Assembly: GCF_003463065.1 (NCBI RefSeq)
Contig: NZ_QSCM01000016.1
Location: forward strand, 1-64,000
Direction of reading: 5' to 3'
DNA from: Blautia sp. OF03-15BH
GTDB taxonomy: Bacteria > Bacillota > Clostridia > Lachnospirales > Lachnospiraceae
Length of the DNA stretch: 64,000 bases
Positions 27,359-35,304 of the stretch are shown piece after piece. The position numbers were made by a program, and so were the translations under genes. The notes beneath the pieces were generated by a model. That model searched no databases. It saw only the letters and a program-made list of their open reading frames with translations, and was not told where the DNA came from. Position 1 is the first letter of the stretch; each line of letters starts with the position of its first letter.

Positions 27359-28290
27359 GCAGCGGGAAGAGATACATCTGCCTGGATATTGGCGGAACCT
27401 ATATCAAACACGGCCTTCTCACAGAAAATGGAGAGATCCTTACCACAGGGAAAATCCCTACCCGGGCAAAGGAAGGCGGGCAGGCAGTTTTTGAACAGGC
27501 AGTGAAGCTTGTGGAAGATTATCTGGAAAAAGAAGAGCAGAAGCCTTCCGGTATCGCGATCTCTACGGCAGGCATGGTGGATCCGAAGACAGGGATTATT
27601 CTTCATGCTTCCGATGCCATTCCGGGTTATGCAGGAATCAATTACAAAGCCTACATGGAAGAACGGTTTCATCTGCCCTGTGCGGTGGAAAATGATGTAA
27701 ACTGTGCCGGCCTGGCGGAGAGTGTTTCCGGTGCCGGAAAAGGAAGCAGGATCAATCTCTGCCTGACTGTTGGAACTGGGATCGGCGGCTGTCTCGTTGT
27801 AGACGGGAAAGTGTTTCACGGAATCTCCAACAGTGCCTGCGAAGTGGGCTATATGCATCTGGAGCAGGGTGTTTTTCAGGATGAAGCAGCTGCCAGTGCC
27901 CTGGTGCGGAGAGTAGAAGAACGGAAAAAAGCAGAAAGACAGCTGGCAGAAGATGGAGAGCCGTCGGAAGTCTGGGATGGATTCCGGATCTTTGAGGCGG
28001 CAAAGGCGGGAGATCCCATCTGTTGTGAAGAACTGGATCGCCTGGCGAAGCTTCTGGGGATGGGCATTGCCAATATCTGCTTTGTGGTCAATCCGGAACG
28101 TGTGATCCTGGGCGGCGGGATCATGGAACAGGAAGCTTATATGAAGCCAAGGATCGAAGCTGCACTGGAAAAATATCTGGTGCCGCAGATCTGGAAGCAT
28201 ACCACGGTTTGTATGGCTGCTTATCAGAACCATGCAGGCATGCTGGGCGCACTGTATCATTTACAGGCAGAAATGAGACTATGCCAATAG
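27355..28290 (+). CDS. ROK-family sugar kinase, probable ManNAc kinase
   Basis: This 311-aa ROK kinase has the ATP phosphate motif ICLDIGGTYIKHGLL (about 8-22), VENDVNCAGLAES and TVGTGIGGCLVVDGKVFHG. The usual ROK zinc motif (CxCGxxGCxE) is not seen after GYMHL; that position reads EQGVFQDEAAASALVRRVEE. ManNAc phosphorylation is inferred from its place between the NAL-type lyase and the sialidase-like gene. Glucose/N-acetylhexosamine kinase activity is the alternative. Confidence 0.85.
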   Translation: MSSGKRYICLDIGGTYIKHGLLTENGEILTTGKIPTRAKEGGQAVFEQAVKLVEDYLEKEEQKPSGIAISTAGMVDPKTGIILHASDAIPGYAGINYKAYMEERFHLPCAVENDVNCAGLAESVSGAGKGSRINLCLTVGTGIGGCLVVDGKVFHGISNSACEVGYMHLEQGVFQDEAAASALVRRVEERKKAERQLAEDGEPSEVWDGFRIFEAAKAGDPICCEELDRLAKLLGMGIANICFVVNPERVILGGGIMEQEAYMKPRIEAALEKYLVPQIWKHTTVCMAAYQNHAGMLGALYHLQAEMRLCQ

Positions 28291-28330
28291 AAATTCCCAA
28301 TTCGTTATCTGTTACAGAAAGGAAACATTT

Positions 28331-29425
28331 ATGAGATCAGTAGAATTAGGAAAGCTTTCCGCGGATATCCGGCCGGATCTTTCAAAAAATAATCCGAGAA
28401 ACAGTGAAGGAGCCTTTTTCACCCTGAAAAATGGTGACATCCTGTTTGCGTACAGTAAATTTAAGGGAAAAAGCAATGCGGATTTCGCCAGTGCGGATAT
28501 CTGCCTTCTCCGTTCCAAAGATAATGGTCGTTCTTTCGGGGAAGAAAAGACGATCATGACCTGTGAGAGCGAAAAAGCTGTGAATATCATGTCTCTTTCT
28601 TTCCTTGAAATGAAGAATGGAGATGTAGGTCTTTTTTATCTGGTGCGTCAGACCTATACACATATGCGGATGTATCTCCGGAGATCTGCAGATGGTGGAG
28701 AAAACTGGAGCGAGAGAATACTCTGTATGCCGGAGGACGGCTACTATGTGGTCAATAATGACCGGGTGCGTCGGCTTTTGTCAGGAAGGATCGTGATTCC
28801 GGCAGCGCGTCATGCGGTAGCCGAGGGTTATATCGATACCCGCTCCGAGTCCCTGTTCTTTTATTCGGATGATGATGGAGAAAACTGGAAAATGGCAGCA
28901 GGAAAATGCAATCTTCCGGGAATCCCCTGTTGTGATTCCGGCCTCCAGGAACCTGGTATCCTGGAGCTTGCTCCCAATATCCTATGGGGCTGGGCCAGGA
29001 CGGATATCGGACGGCAGTATGAAATGTTTTCCCATGACGGCGGCGATACCTGGACGGCCAGCCAGCCGTCCCGTTTCACTTCTCCCTTAAGTCCGCTATG
29101 TATGAAAAGAGGATGGGATGAGAACATCTATGCGATCTGGAATCCGGTACCTGTCTACAATGGAAGAGAGATCGACAAAGAATTTTTCACAGGAGGAAGA
29201 ACGCCTCTCGTCATTGCTGTGAGCAAAGATAACGGAAAGACGTTTACAGAACCGGTGGCCTTTGAAGAAGAGCCGGACCGCGGTTACTGCTATTGTGCTC
29301 TGCATTTTACAGAAACTTCTCTGCTTCTTGCTTACTGTGCCGGAGGGAAAGAAGACGGAAACTGCCTCGGAAGGACGGTCATCCGCCGGATCGAGAAAAA
29401 ACAGCTGGAAGAAAAAATACTCTGA
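28331..29425 (+). CDS. Sialidase-like BNR-repeat protein
   Basis: This 364-aa six-bladed propeller of the BNR_2/sialidase superfamily has no signal peptide. Four Asp boxes are visible: RSKDNGRSF, RSADGGENWS, YSDDDGENWK, SHDGGDTWT, plus SKDNGKTFT near the end. I cannot identify the FRIP motif of GH33 exo-sialidases, so activity on sialosides is uncertain. It could act on another acidic glycan or a sialic acid derivative. It ends the locus GH38 - nanE - nanA - ROK. Confidence 0.75.
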   Translation: MRSVELGKLSADIRPDLSKNNPRNSEGAFFTLKNGDILFAYSKFKGKSNADFASADICLLRSKDNGRSFGEEKTIMTCESEKAVNIMSLSFLEMKNGDVGLFYLVRQTYTHMRMYLRRSADGGENWSERILCMPEDGYYVVNNDRVRRLLSGRIVIPAARHAVAEGYIDTRSESLFFYSDDDGENWKMAAGKCNLPGIPCCDSGLQEPGILELAPNILWGWARTDIGRQYEMFSHDGGDTWTASQPSRFTSPLSPLCMKRGWDENIYAIWNPVPVYNGREIDKEFFTGGRTPLVIAVSKDNGKTFTEPVAFEEEPDRGYCYCALHFTETSLLLAYCAGGKEDGNCLGRTVIRRIEKKQLEEKIL

Positions 29426-29435
29426 AAAAAAGGAG

Positions 29436-29466
29436 GGCCGGGTGTCATCAGACATCCGGCTTGAGT
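29436..29466 (+). terminator. Possible weak terminator
   Basis: Hairpin GCCGGGTGTC / GACATCCGGC with only a short T-rich tail, just after the sialidase-like gene. Confidence 0.5.
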
Positions 29467-29944
29467 TATGAAAAAGAGAATCTATATGAAAAAGCTGTAT
29501 TGGCTTTGTTTGATTCTATCTTACAAAAGGAATGTGTCCATTCTGTGTAGAAAGTTTGAGAAAAGTATAAAGAGTTTCTTAGATTCTTTGGAAAGTGTGG
29601 TATACTTTCTTAAGAATCAGGGCTTTGGGAAAGCGCGTGGAAACCCTTTGCAAAGGAGGGCGGCTCGGAGTCGCGAGCCCGCCGCCCTCCTCTGCACTCC
29701 TCACAACGGGCCCGCTTAGAAAATAAGGGGCTTATGTCAGACTGGGAGGGTGTTGTGAGTGACACCTGAAGGAAAGCGTGCTTTTTCAGTATTTGCGGTG
29801 CAAGTGCTGTTATGTGGCTAATACGCCTGAAGTAGGCTATATTTCCGTAATTGTTGTCAAAAAGCGAAGGCAGGCGATACGTCACGTCCGACGTACGCAC
29901 CCTATTTTTAAGCGTGCCCTCGCAATAATATTATTATTAAGAAG
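29467..29944. other. Gene-free stretch with a GC-rich hairpin
   Basis: About 480 bp without a credible gene. At 29655-29690 there is a strong hairpin (GGAGGGCGGCTCG against CGAGCCCGCCGCCCTCC) without a T-run, much richer in GC than its surroundings. Two further GC-rich stretches occur near 29700-29715 and 29880-29905. Part of this is probably a small repeat element. Confidence 0.45.
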
Positions 29945-31495
29945 ATGTATAAGAAGGAGTTTCTTATGATACTTACCGTTACTTTAAACCCCTGCATCGA
30001 TCGTACCCTCAATGTTTCTGATTTCCGGGTGGGCGGCACAACTGCCGTGTCCGGTTCACGCGCAGAAATCGGCGGTAAGGGGCTGAATGTCAGCCGGGTT
30101 TTGAAAAACCTCGGTGCAGATACCCTCTGTCTTGGTTTTTCTCATGAAAAAGGCGGATCCGATCTGAAAGCAGCCCTGGATGCGGTTTCCATTCCCTGTG
30201 ATCTGGAAGAAATTCCAGGTGAGCTTCGCGTGAATATCAAAATTTTTGATGAGTCCAGCCGGACTATGAGTGAACTCAATGACAAGGGCTGTCCGGTGAC
30301 TGAGGATGCAGTAAAACAGATGACAGACCGCATCGTTTCTCATTTTGGAGAGGCAGAACTTCTCGTTCTGGCAGGAAGTGTGCCGCCGGGAGTTTCAACA
30401 GATATTTATAAAATTCTTCTGGAAAAAGCCAGAGTTTTTGCTCTTCCCGTCATTCTGGATGCTTCCGGTCCGCTTCTTCTTAATGGGATTGAGGGCAGAC
30501 CCTGGCTCATCAAGCCGAATATTGACGAGCTTTCCATGACTCTTGGACGGGAATTTCACTCTCGGGAAGAGGTCATTCAGGCAGCCAGAGAAATTGTCAG
30601 CCGGGGAATTCCCTATGTCTGCGTTTCTCTTGGTGCGGAGGGCGCTCTTCTGGTAGATGAAAAAGAAGCACTCTATTCACCGGCACCGGATGTAGAAGTC
30701 CGGGGACTTCAGGGAGCTGGTGATTCTCTGGTGGCTGGCTTCTGTCTGGCTTTCCATGAGTATCACTTAAATGCCGGTAAATCAGATTCTGCCTCAAAGG
30801 CTTCCCTGCCGGAGGACTCCTCCTTTGCGAGGAAGCTTCTCTGCTATGCTCAGGCGGCAGCCGCAGGTTCTCTCATCAAACCTGGAACAGCCGTTTGTGA
30901 ACGGGCGGATTTTGAACAGTATCTTCCTTCCATTCAGGTGGAAAAAGCCGGTGAATTTTTCGACGTCCGCCGCGAGGATGGAAGCCTTACAGGGGAGGTA
31001 AAACTCCGAAGTCTGGTACATCGGGACGGAGACTGGCATGGGACGGTCCATATGTGGGTGGTGGATCGCACACCGGATGGAAAATACCGTCTTCTGATCC
31101 AGAAACGCAGCCAGGACAAAGATAATTTCCCGGGTTACTGCGATATTTCTTCGGCCGGGCATCTCGATGCAGGAGACGATTACGAGGCGGCCGCTTATCG
31201 GGAGCTTTATGAAGAACTCGGTATCCGGGCGGAAAAAGGAGAGCTTCGCTTCTGCTTTTTCATTACCCGTAGTGTAGAGACCGTATTCCATGGTCAGAAA
31301 GTCATTGACAGAGAACGTGCAGCGGTTTATCTTTATGAAAAACCGGTGGACATCACAAAACTTCAGCTTCAGAAAGAAGAAGTGGATGAGGTTTTCTGGG
31401 TGGAGATCGGAGAACTGGAGAAAATCCTTCAGGATCCGGCGGCAAAATATTGTGTATATATAGAAGAAATTCAGGGGATCCAAAGATATTTGTAG
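29945..31495 (+). CDS. 1-phosphofructokinase-type PfkB kinase fused to a NUDIX hydrolase
   Basis: This 516-aa two-domain protein. Residues 8 to about 315 form a 1-phosphofructokinase/tagatose-6-phosphate kinase type domain (ILTVTLNPCIDRTLNV; AEIGGKGLNVSRVLKNLG; catalytic GLQGAGDSLVAGF). Residues of about 340-516 form an IDI-like NUDIX domain with the box GHLDAGDDYEAAAYRELYEELGI, where the first conserved Glu is Asp. A likely start is ATG 29966 (MILTVTLNP) behind AAGGAG, with ATG 29945 also open. The fusion suggests linked handling of a phosphosugar and a nucleotide/diphosphate compound; the NUDIX substrate is unknown. Confidence 0.85.
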   Translation: MYKKEFLMILTVTLNPCIDRTLNVSDFRVGGTTAVSGSRAEIGGKGLNVSRVLKNLGADTLCLGFSHEKGGSDLKAALDAVSIPCDLEEIPGELRVNIKIFDESSRTMSELNDKGCPVTEDAVKQMTDRIVSHFGEAELLVLAGSVPPGVSTDIYKILLEKARVFALPVILDASGPLLLNGIEGRPWLIKPNIDELSMTLGREFHSREEVIQAAREIVSRGIPYVCVSLGAEGALLVDEKEALYSPAPDVEVRGLQGAGDSLVAGFCLAFHEYHLNAGKSDSASKASLPEDSSFARKLLCYAQAAAAGSLIKPGTAVCERADFEQYLPSIQVEKAGEFFDVRREDGSLTGEVKLRSLVHRDGDWHGTVHMWVVDRTPDGKYRLLIQKRSQDKDNFPGYCDISSAGHLDAGDDYEAAAYRELYEELGIRAEKGELRFCFFITRSVETVFHGQKVIDRERAAVYLYEKPVDITKLQLQKEEVDEVFWVEIGELEKILQDPAAKYCVYIEEIQGIQRYL

Positions 31496-31549
31496 TGCGT
31501 CTGTATGCACAGAGCCGTGCGCGACGACAGAAGAGAAAGGGAAAAGAGT

Positions 31550-32722
31550 ATGGAATTTCATACAAAAGTGCAGTTCTTGGAGCAGCCGGAGCATGGACGG
31601 CGGACCATTGTGATCAGTGACATCCACGCGCACAGAAGCTGGCTGGAAAGACTTTTGAAAAAGATCGATTTCAGTGAAAAGGATATGTTGATCATCCTTG
31701 GAGATATGATCGAAAAAGGACCGGAAAGTCTGGAAACGATCCGATATATCATGCAGCTCTGCGAAAAACATACCGTCTATCCTATGATGGGAAATGTGGA
31801 TCTCTGGAGGATCGAGATGCTGCTTGCAGAGGACGGAAGCCTGGATAAAGAGCTTTATGAGACAAATGAACGGATGCGTCAGTATTGGAAAAATACCTTT
31901 TTTCAGGATCTCTGCCGGGAAGCAGGTGTGACCGTGGAACGGCCGGAGGATATTCCGGCGGCGAAAGCGGCGATCCTTTCCGGATTTCAGAAAGAACTGG
32001 ATTTTATGAAGGAATTGCCTTCCATTCTCGTGACACCGTCCTTCCTCTTTGTACATGGTGGTCTGGTCCATGAAAAACTGGAAGACAATTTTGAACTTCC
32101 GCCTTTTTCGCTTTTGAAAAACGATGATTTTATCAGCCAGGGAAAGCATTTTGATAAATATGTGGTTGTCGGGCACTGGCCTGTCTGCCTTTACCGTTCA
32201 GATATCGAGTGTTCTGCTCCGTACATCAGCAGGGAACAGAAAATCATCTCGATTGACGGAGGCTGTGGGATCAAGCGGGATGATCAGCTCAACGCCCTGA
32301 TTATTCCGGATCTCTATACGGAAGAAACGGAATGGGAGAGCGTGGATGATTTCCCGGAAGCCATTATTCTGGAAGATCAGAAAGCAGGAAACACTTCGAT
32401 CAATATCCGCTATTATGAAAGCGGGCTTAAGATTCTGGAACCAGGTCCGGTTTTCTCTCTGGCTGAGCATGTAAAAACAGGGTATCAGCTGAAAATTTAC
32501 AATGGCTTTCTGGAAGAACCACCGGTAAAAGGGAAAGAAAACACCTGCTGGGAATATACGGATTATCAGATCCCGCTGAAAAAAGGTGACAGAGTATCGA
32601 TCCTGCAGGAAACGCCGGAGGGTACCATGGTGCGGAAGCGAGGCGTCACCGGCTGGTATTACGGGAAATTCCAGATCCAAAACGGAACAGACCGGAGGAT
32701 CGTTAGCGAAAATCAAACATAA
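31550..32722 (+). CDS. Metallophosphoesterase (calcineurin-like, PPP type)
   Basis: This 390-aa binuclear metal phosphatase has motifs in order: VISDIHAHRSWL (DxH), IILGDMIEKGPES (GDxxxxG), MMGNVDLW (GNxD, where GNHD/E is usual), FVHGGLVHE and VVGHWPVCLY. This is the Ser/Thr phosphatase or diadenosine tetraphosphatase-like group. The N-terminal part is catalytic; the last 150 residues are beta-rich and may be an SH3-like domain (KGDRVSILQETPEGTMVRKR). ATG 31550 is preferred over the open frame back to 31505. The HAD gene follows 14 bp later, so they are likely co-transcribed. Confidence 0.8.
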   Translation: MEFHTKVQFLEQPEHGRRTIVISDIHAHRSWLERLLKKIDFSEKDMLIILGDMIEKGPESLETIRYIMQLCEKHTVYPMMGNVDLWRIEMLLAEDGSLDKELYETNERMRQYWKNTFFQDLCREAGVTVERPEDIPAAKAAILSGFQKELDFMKELPSILVTPSFLFVHGGLVHEKLEDNFELPPFSLLKNDDFISQGKHFDKYVVVGHWPVCLYRSDIECSAPYISREQKIISIDGGCGIKRDDQLNALIIPDLYTEETEWESVDDFPEAIILEDQKAGNTSINIRYYESGLKILEPGPVFSLAEHVKTGYQLKIYNGFLEEPPVKGKENTCWEYTDYQIPLKKGDRVSILQETPEGTMVRKRGVTGWYYGKFQIQNGTDRRIVSENQT

Positions 32723-32736
32723 CAGGAGGATGAAAA

Positions 32737-33384
32737 ATGCTGGCAGTAATTTTTGACATGGATGGTGTGATCTTTGATACGGAGGCTATTTGCCTGCGGG
32801 CCTGGAGAGCCTGTGCCGAAAAATATAACATTAAAGATATGGACGCACTGCTTATGCCATGTATTGGCGGAAACAAACAGCATATGCGAGAGGTTTTCCG
32901 GGAACAGCTGGGAGAAGATTTTCCGGTGGATGCCTTTGATAAAGACGCACAGAAGGAATTCCGAAGGATCGAGAGAGAAGAAGGAATACCGGTGAAAAAA
33001 GGCGCCAGAGAGTTGCTGGCCTGGCTGAAGGAAAATGAAGCCACGGTTGGTCTTGCTTCATCTACGGCATATGATATCGTGGTACAGGAGCTTACCGATG
33101 CCGGTCTTGTAGATTACTTCCATGCCATCACCGGCGGAGACCAGATCAGCCACAGCAAACCGGATCCGGAAATTTACCTGAAAGCCTGTGAAAAACTGGG
33201 CATTGATCCGAAGTCAGCCTATGCGGTGGAGGATTCCTATAACGGCATTCGTTCTTCCTACAGTGCCGGAATGAAACCCCTTATGGTGCCGGATCTCCTT
33301 CCTCCGACAGAAGAGATGGGAGAGAAAGCCTACAGGATCTTCAAAGATCTTTTTGAAGTCCGTGATTTCCTCGCAGGAAAATAA
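32737..33384 (+). CDS. HAD-family phosphatase, beta-phosphoglucomutase-like
   Basis: This 215-aa HAD hydrolase has motif I FDMDGVIFDTEA (nucleophile Asp and acid/base Asp), motif II VGLASSTAYD, and motif III/IV HSKPDPEIYLKA with VEDSYNGIRSS. An alpha-helical cap (about 15-80) places it with the beta-PGM/phosphoglycolate phosphatase group. It would act on a small phosphorylated metabolite. AGGAGGA lies before the start. Confidence 0.88.
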   Translation: MLAVIFDMDGVIFDTEAICLRAWRACAEKYNIKDMDALLMPCIGGNKQHMREVFREQLGEDFPVDAFDKDAQKEFRRIEREEGIPVKKGARELLAWLKENEATVGLASSTAYDIVVQELTDAGLVDYFHAITGGDQISHSKPDPEIYLKACEKLGIDPKSAYAVEDSYNGIRSSYSAGMKPLMVPDLLPPTEEMGEKAYRIFKDLFEVRDFLAGK

Positions 33385-33409
33385 TTTTCTATTTTTATTG
33401 AAAAATACC

Positions 33410-33438
33410 TTGAAATCAGGGAGTTTTGATGTTATAAT
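33410..33438 (+). promoter_or_regulatory. Promoter of the second tRNA-Pro
   Basis: TTGAAA, 17 bp, TATAAT; the tRNA begins 15 bases after the -10 box. Confidence 0.8.
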
Positions 33439-33452
33439 GTACATCGAATCAG

Positions 33453-33526
33453 CGATGCGTGGCTCAGCTTGGTAGAGCGCTGCGTTCGGGACGCAGAGGT
33501 CGCAAGTTCAAATCTTGTCGCATCGA
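33453..33526 (+). tRNA. tRNA-Pro (CGG), second copy
   Basis: Identical over all 74 bases to the tRNA at 113-186, with anticodon CGG and the same arms. It has its own consensus promoter and a strong terminator. Confidence 0.95.
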
Positions 33527-33542
33527 TTCCTTGGCAGGGGCG

Positions 33543-33581
33543 CCGGAAACATTGGATTAACAGTGTTTCCGGTTTTTTTTT
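33543..33581 (+). terminator. Terminator of tRNA-Pro copy 2
   Basis: Arms CCGGAAACA and TGTTTCCGG followed by nine T. The same unit is repeated at 33754-33793. Confidence 0.9.
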
Positions 33582-33595
33582 GTCTTTGCGACTGC

Positions 33596-33644
33596 GTTCA
33601 TGAGCAAGTAGCGAAGCGGATTGAGAATGTCCGCTTTACCGCTG
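33596..33644 (+). repeat. Interspersed repeat, copy B
   Basis: Begins GTTCATGAGCAAGTAGCGAA and matches 13217-13263. It contains the inverted pair AGCGGA/TCCGCT and leads directly into the broken tRNA copy. Confidence 0.6.
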
Positions 33645-33737
33645 TTCGGGACGCAGAGGGTGCTGCGTGCCAGTGGCACGCGTTTAGCACCGACCGAGCC
33701 GGAGGCGAGACCGCAAGTTCAAATCTTGTCGCATCGA
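33642..33737 (+). pseudogene. Interrupted 3' fragment of tRNA-Pro with hairpin insertion
   Basis: Starts in the anticodon loop (TTCGGGACGCAGAGG) and ends with the intact T-arm and acceptor 3' strand. About 52 bp (33660-33711) are inserted in the variable-loop region. The insert begins with a nested hairpin GTGCT-GCGTGCC-AGT-GGCACGC-GTTT-AGCAC. The 5' half of the tRNA is missing, so no functional tRNA is possible. The downstream terminator is duplicated too. Confidence 0.8.
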
Positions 33738-33753
33738 TTCCTTGGCAGGGGCG

Positions 33754-33793
33754 CCGGAAACATTGGATTAACAGTGTTTCCGGTTCTTTTTTT
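33754..33793 (+). terminator. Duplicated tRNA-Pro terminator
   Basis: Second copy of the CCGGAAACA/TGTTTCCGG hairpin with a T-run interrupted by one C. It is part of the partial tandem duplication. Confidence 0.8.
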
Positions 33794-33799
33794 GTCTTC

Positions 33800-35116
33800 T
33801 TATTCTTCTTCTGCGGGAGCCTCCGCATCTTTTGTCACAATTCCCTCGACTACCACATGTTGGTTTACGTCCAGCACATGGATATGAAGCGGTCCGCAGC
33901 TGCAGAGAAAGCTTTCGCCATCTCTTGGGATCCGGCCGGTGAGACCGCAGATGAAACCGTTGAAGGTTTCCGAGCCGTCATGCGGCAATTCCACCTGAAG
34001 TTTTTCCTCCACTTCTTCCAATGAGGCAGCTCCCTGGATCTTCCACTCCCGTTCAGAAAGCTGGATGATATCATCTGGTTTGGCGGCCTCCTCCTGATCG
34101 GCAAGATCACCCACCAGAGCTTCCATAATATCATGGAGCGTGATGATGCCGCAGACACCGCCGTATTCATTGACAATGACATTGAAATACTGTCTGCTTT
34201 CTTTCATCTGCCGGAACATGGTGTTGGCCTTCATGCTTTCCGGAACAAAGGAAGCCTTGTCAGCCAGATTTTCCATAATGTATTTCCGGGTACGTTGGGG
34301 AGCACGGAAATAATCCCTGGTATCAAGGACGGCTACCACGTTATCCAGATTTTCCTGGCAGATGAGATAATGGGTATGACGGCTTTCCTTGATGGTCTTT
34401 TCCCAGACACTGCTGTCATCATCCAGAGAGAGCCAGACGATATCCGGACGGTGGGTACAGATCTTTTCTACGGTAATGTCATTGAAGTCAAAAACATGCT
34501 GGATCAGATCGTGTTCTTCTTCCGGGATTGTTCCCTGCTCGGTTCCCTCCACCAGCATCATCCGGATCTCTTCCTCTGTCACCTGCTCTTCATTTTCATA
34601 AGGATCGATCCCGAAGAGGCGAAGCACCAGATTGCTGGAAACGGTGAGAAGTACGACCAGCGGAGTAAGGATAATGGAAGTCAGGTAGAGAAGCCAGGCC
34701 ATATGAAGAGCAGTGGAATCCGCTTTTTTTACTGCTCTTTTCTGGGGGATCATTTTTCCGAAAACCATGGTGAAATAGGCAAGGATCAGAGTGATCAGCA
34801 CCACAGCCACGGGATGGAGAAGCTGCTCGGAATGAAAAAGTCCGGTGCGCTTCAGGACTTTTATCAGCGGTCCCGCGAAAGCATCTGCCGCCAGGGCGCT
34901 GACTAGGAAACTGATGATGGTGACAGCCGCCTGGATCGTCATCAGAAAACGGGCCGGCTGCTTTGTGATCTTCGAGAGCTTCCTGGCCCGTCTGTCACCG
35001 TCTTCTTCCAGTTTGTGGATATTGGCCTCGGTAAGGGAGACGATGGCAATTTCCGCACTGGAAAAAACAGAATTTAAAAAGATTAAAAATATCAGCAGAA
35101 GAACTGCACCTATCAT
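33800..35116 (-). CDS. Hemolysin-family CNNM/CBS-domain membrane protein
   Basis: This 438-aa protein has an N-terminal DUF21/CNNM domain with four membrane segments (IGAVLLLIFLIFLNSVFSSAEIAIVSL), then a CBS pair (about 205-325; MLVEGTEQGTIPEEEHDLIQ precedes it). A C-terminal CorC/HlyC transporter-associated domain follows (IQLSEREWKIQGAASLEEVEE). The family is linked to magnesium/cobalt efflux; 'hemolysin' is a legacy name. The start at 35116 is preferred because AGGAGG is 10 bases before it, while the first in-frame ATG (35125) lies one base from the ribosome site. Confidence 0.88.
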   Translation of the reverse strand: MIGAVLLLIFLIFLNSVFSSAEIAIVSLTEANIHKLEEDGDRRARKLSKITKQPARFLMTIQAAVTIISFLVSALAADAFAGPLIKVLKRTGLFHSEQLLHPVAVVLITLILAYFTMVFGKMIPQKRAVKKADSTALHMAWLLYLTSIILTPLVVLLTVSSNLVLRLFGIDPYENEEQVTEEEIRMMLVEGTEQGTIPEEEHDLIQHVFDFNDITVEKICTHRPDIVWLSLDDDSSVWEKTIKESRHTHYLICQENLDNVVAVLDTRDYFRAPQRTRKYIMENLADKASFVPESMKANTMFRQMKESRQYFNVIVNEYGGVCGIITLHDIMEALVGDLADQEEAAKPDDIIQLSEREWKIQGAASLEEVEEKLQVELPHDGSETFNGFICGLTGRIPRDGESFLCSCGPLHIHVLDVNQHVVVEGIVTKDAEAPAEEE

Positions 35117-35304
35117 ATGTATCATACCTCCTGAGAATCTGTAAATTCCGGCTCTTCCGCATGCTGCAGGGCCGGACAGAAACGTTACACAGCCCTTATT
35201 ATATCACAGGACTTTCCTTTCGTCAGTCATAAAAAGTGATAGACTTCCATTGCAGGAACCGATATAATAAAAATACAATACATATATGCGAAGGGAGAAA
35301 GAAA

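Noticed and set aside
30794..32176. A 460-codon antisense frame across the NUDIX and phosphoesterase genes
   Set aside because: It spans two well supported genes and reads as low-complexity F/I/H-rich sequence; a shadow.
33642..33737. Third tRNA-Pro gene
   Set aside because: No 5' acceptor strand or D-arm and a 52-bp insertion; it cannot fold as a tRNA.
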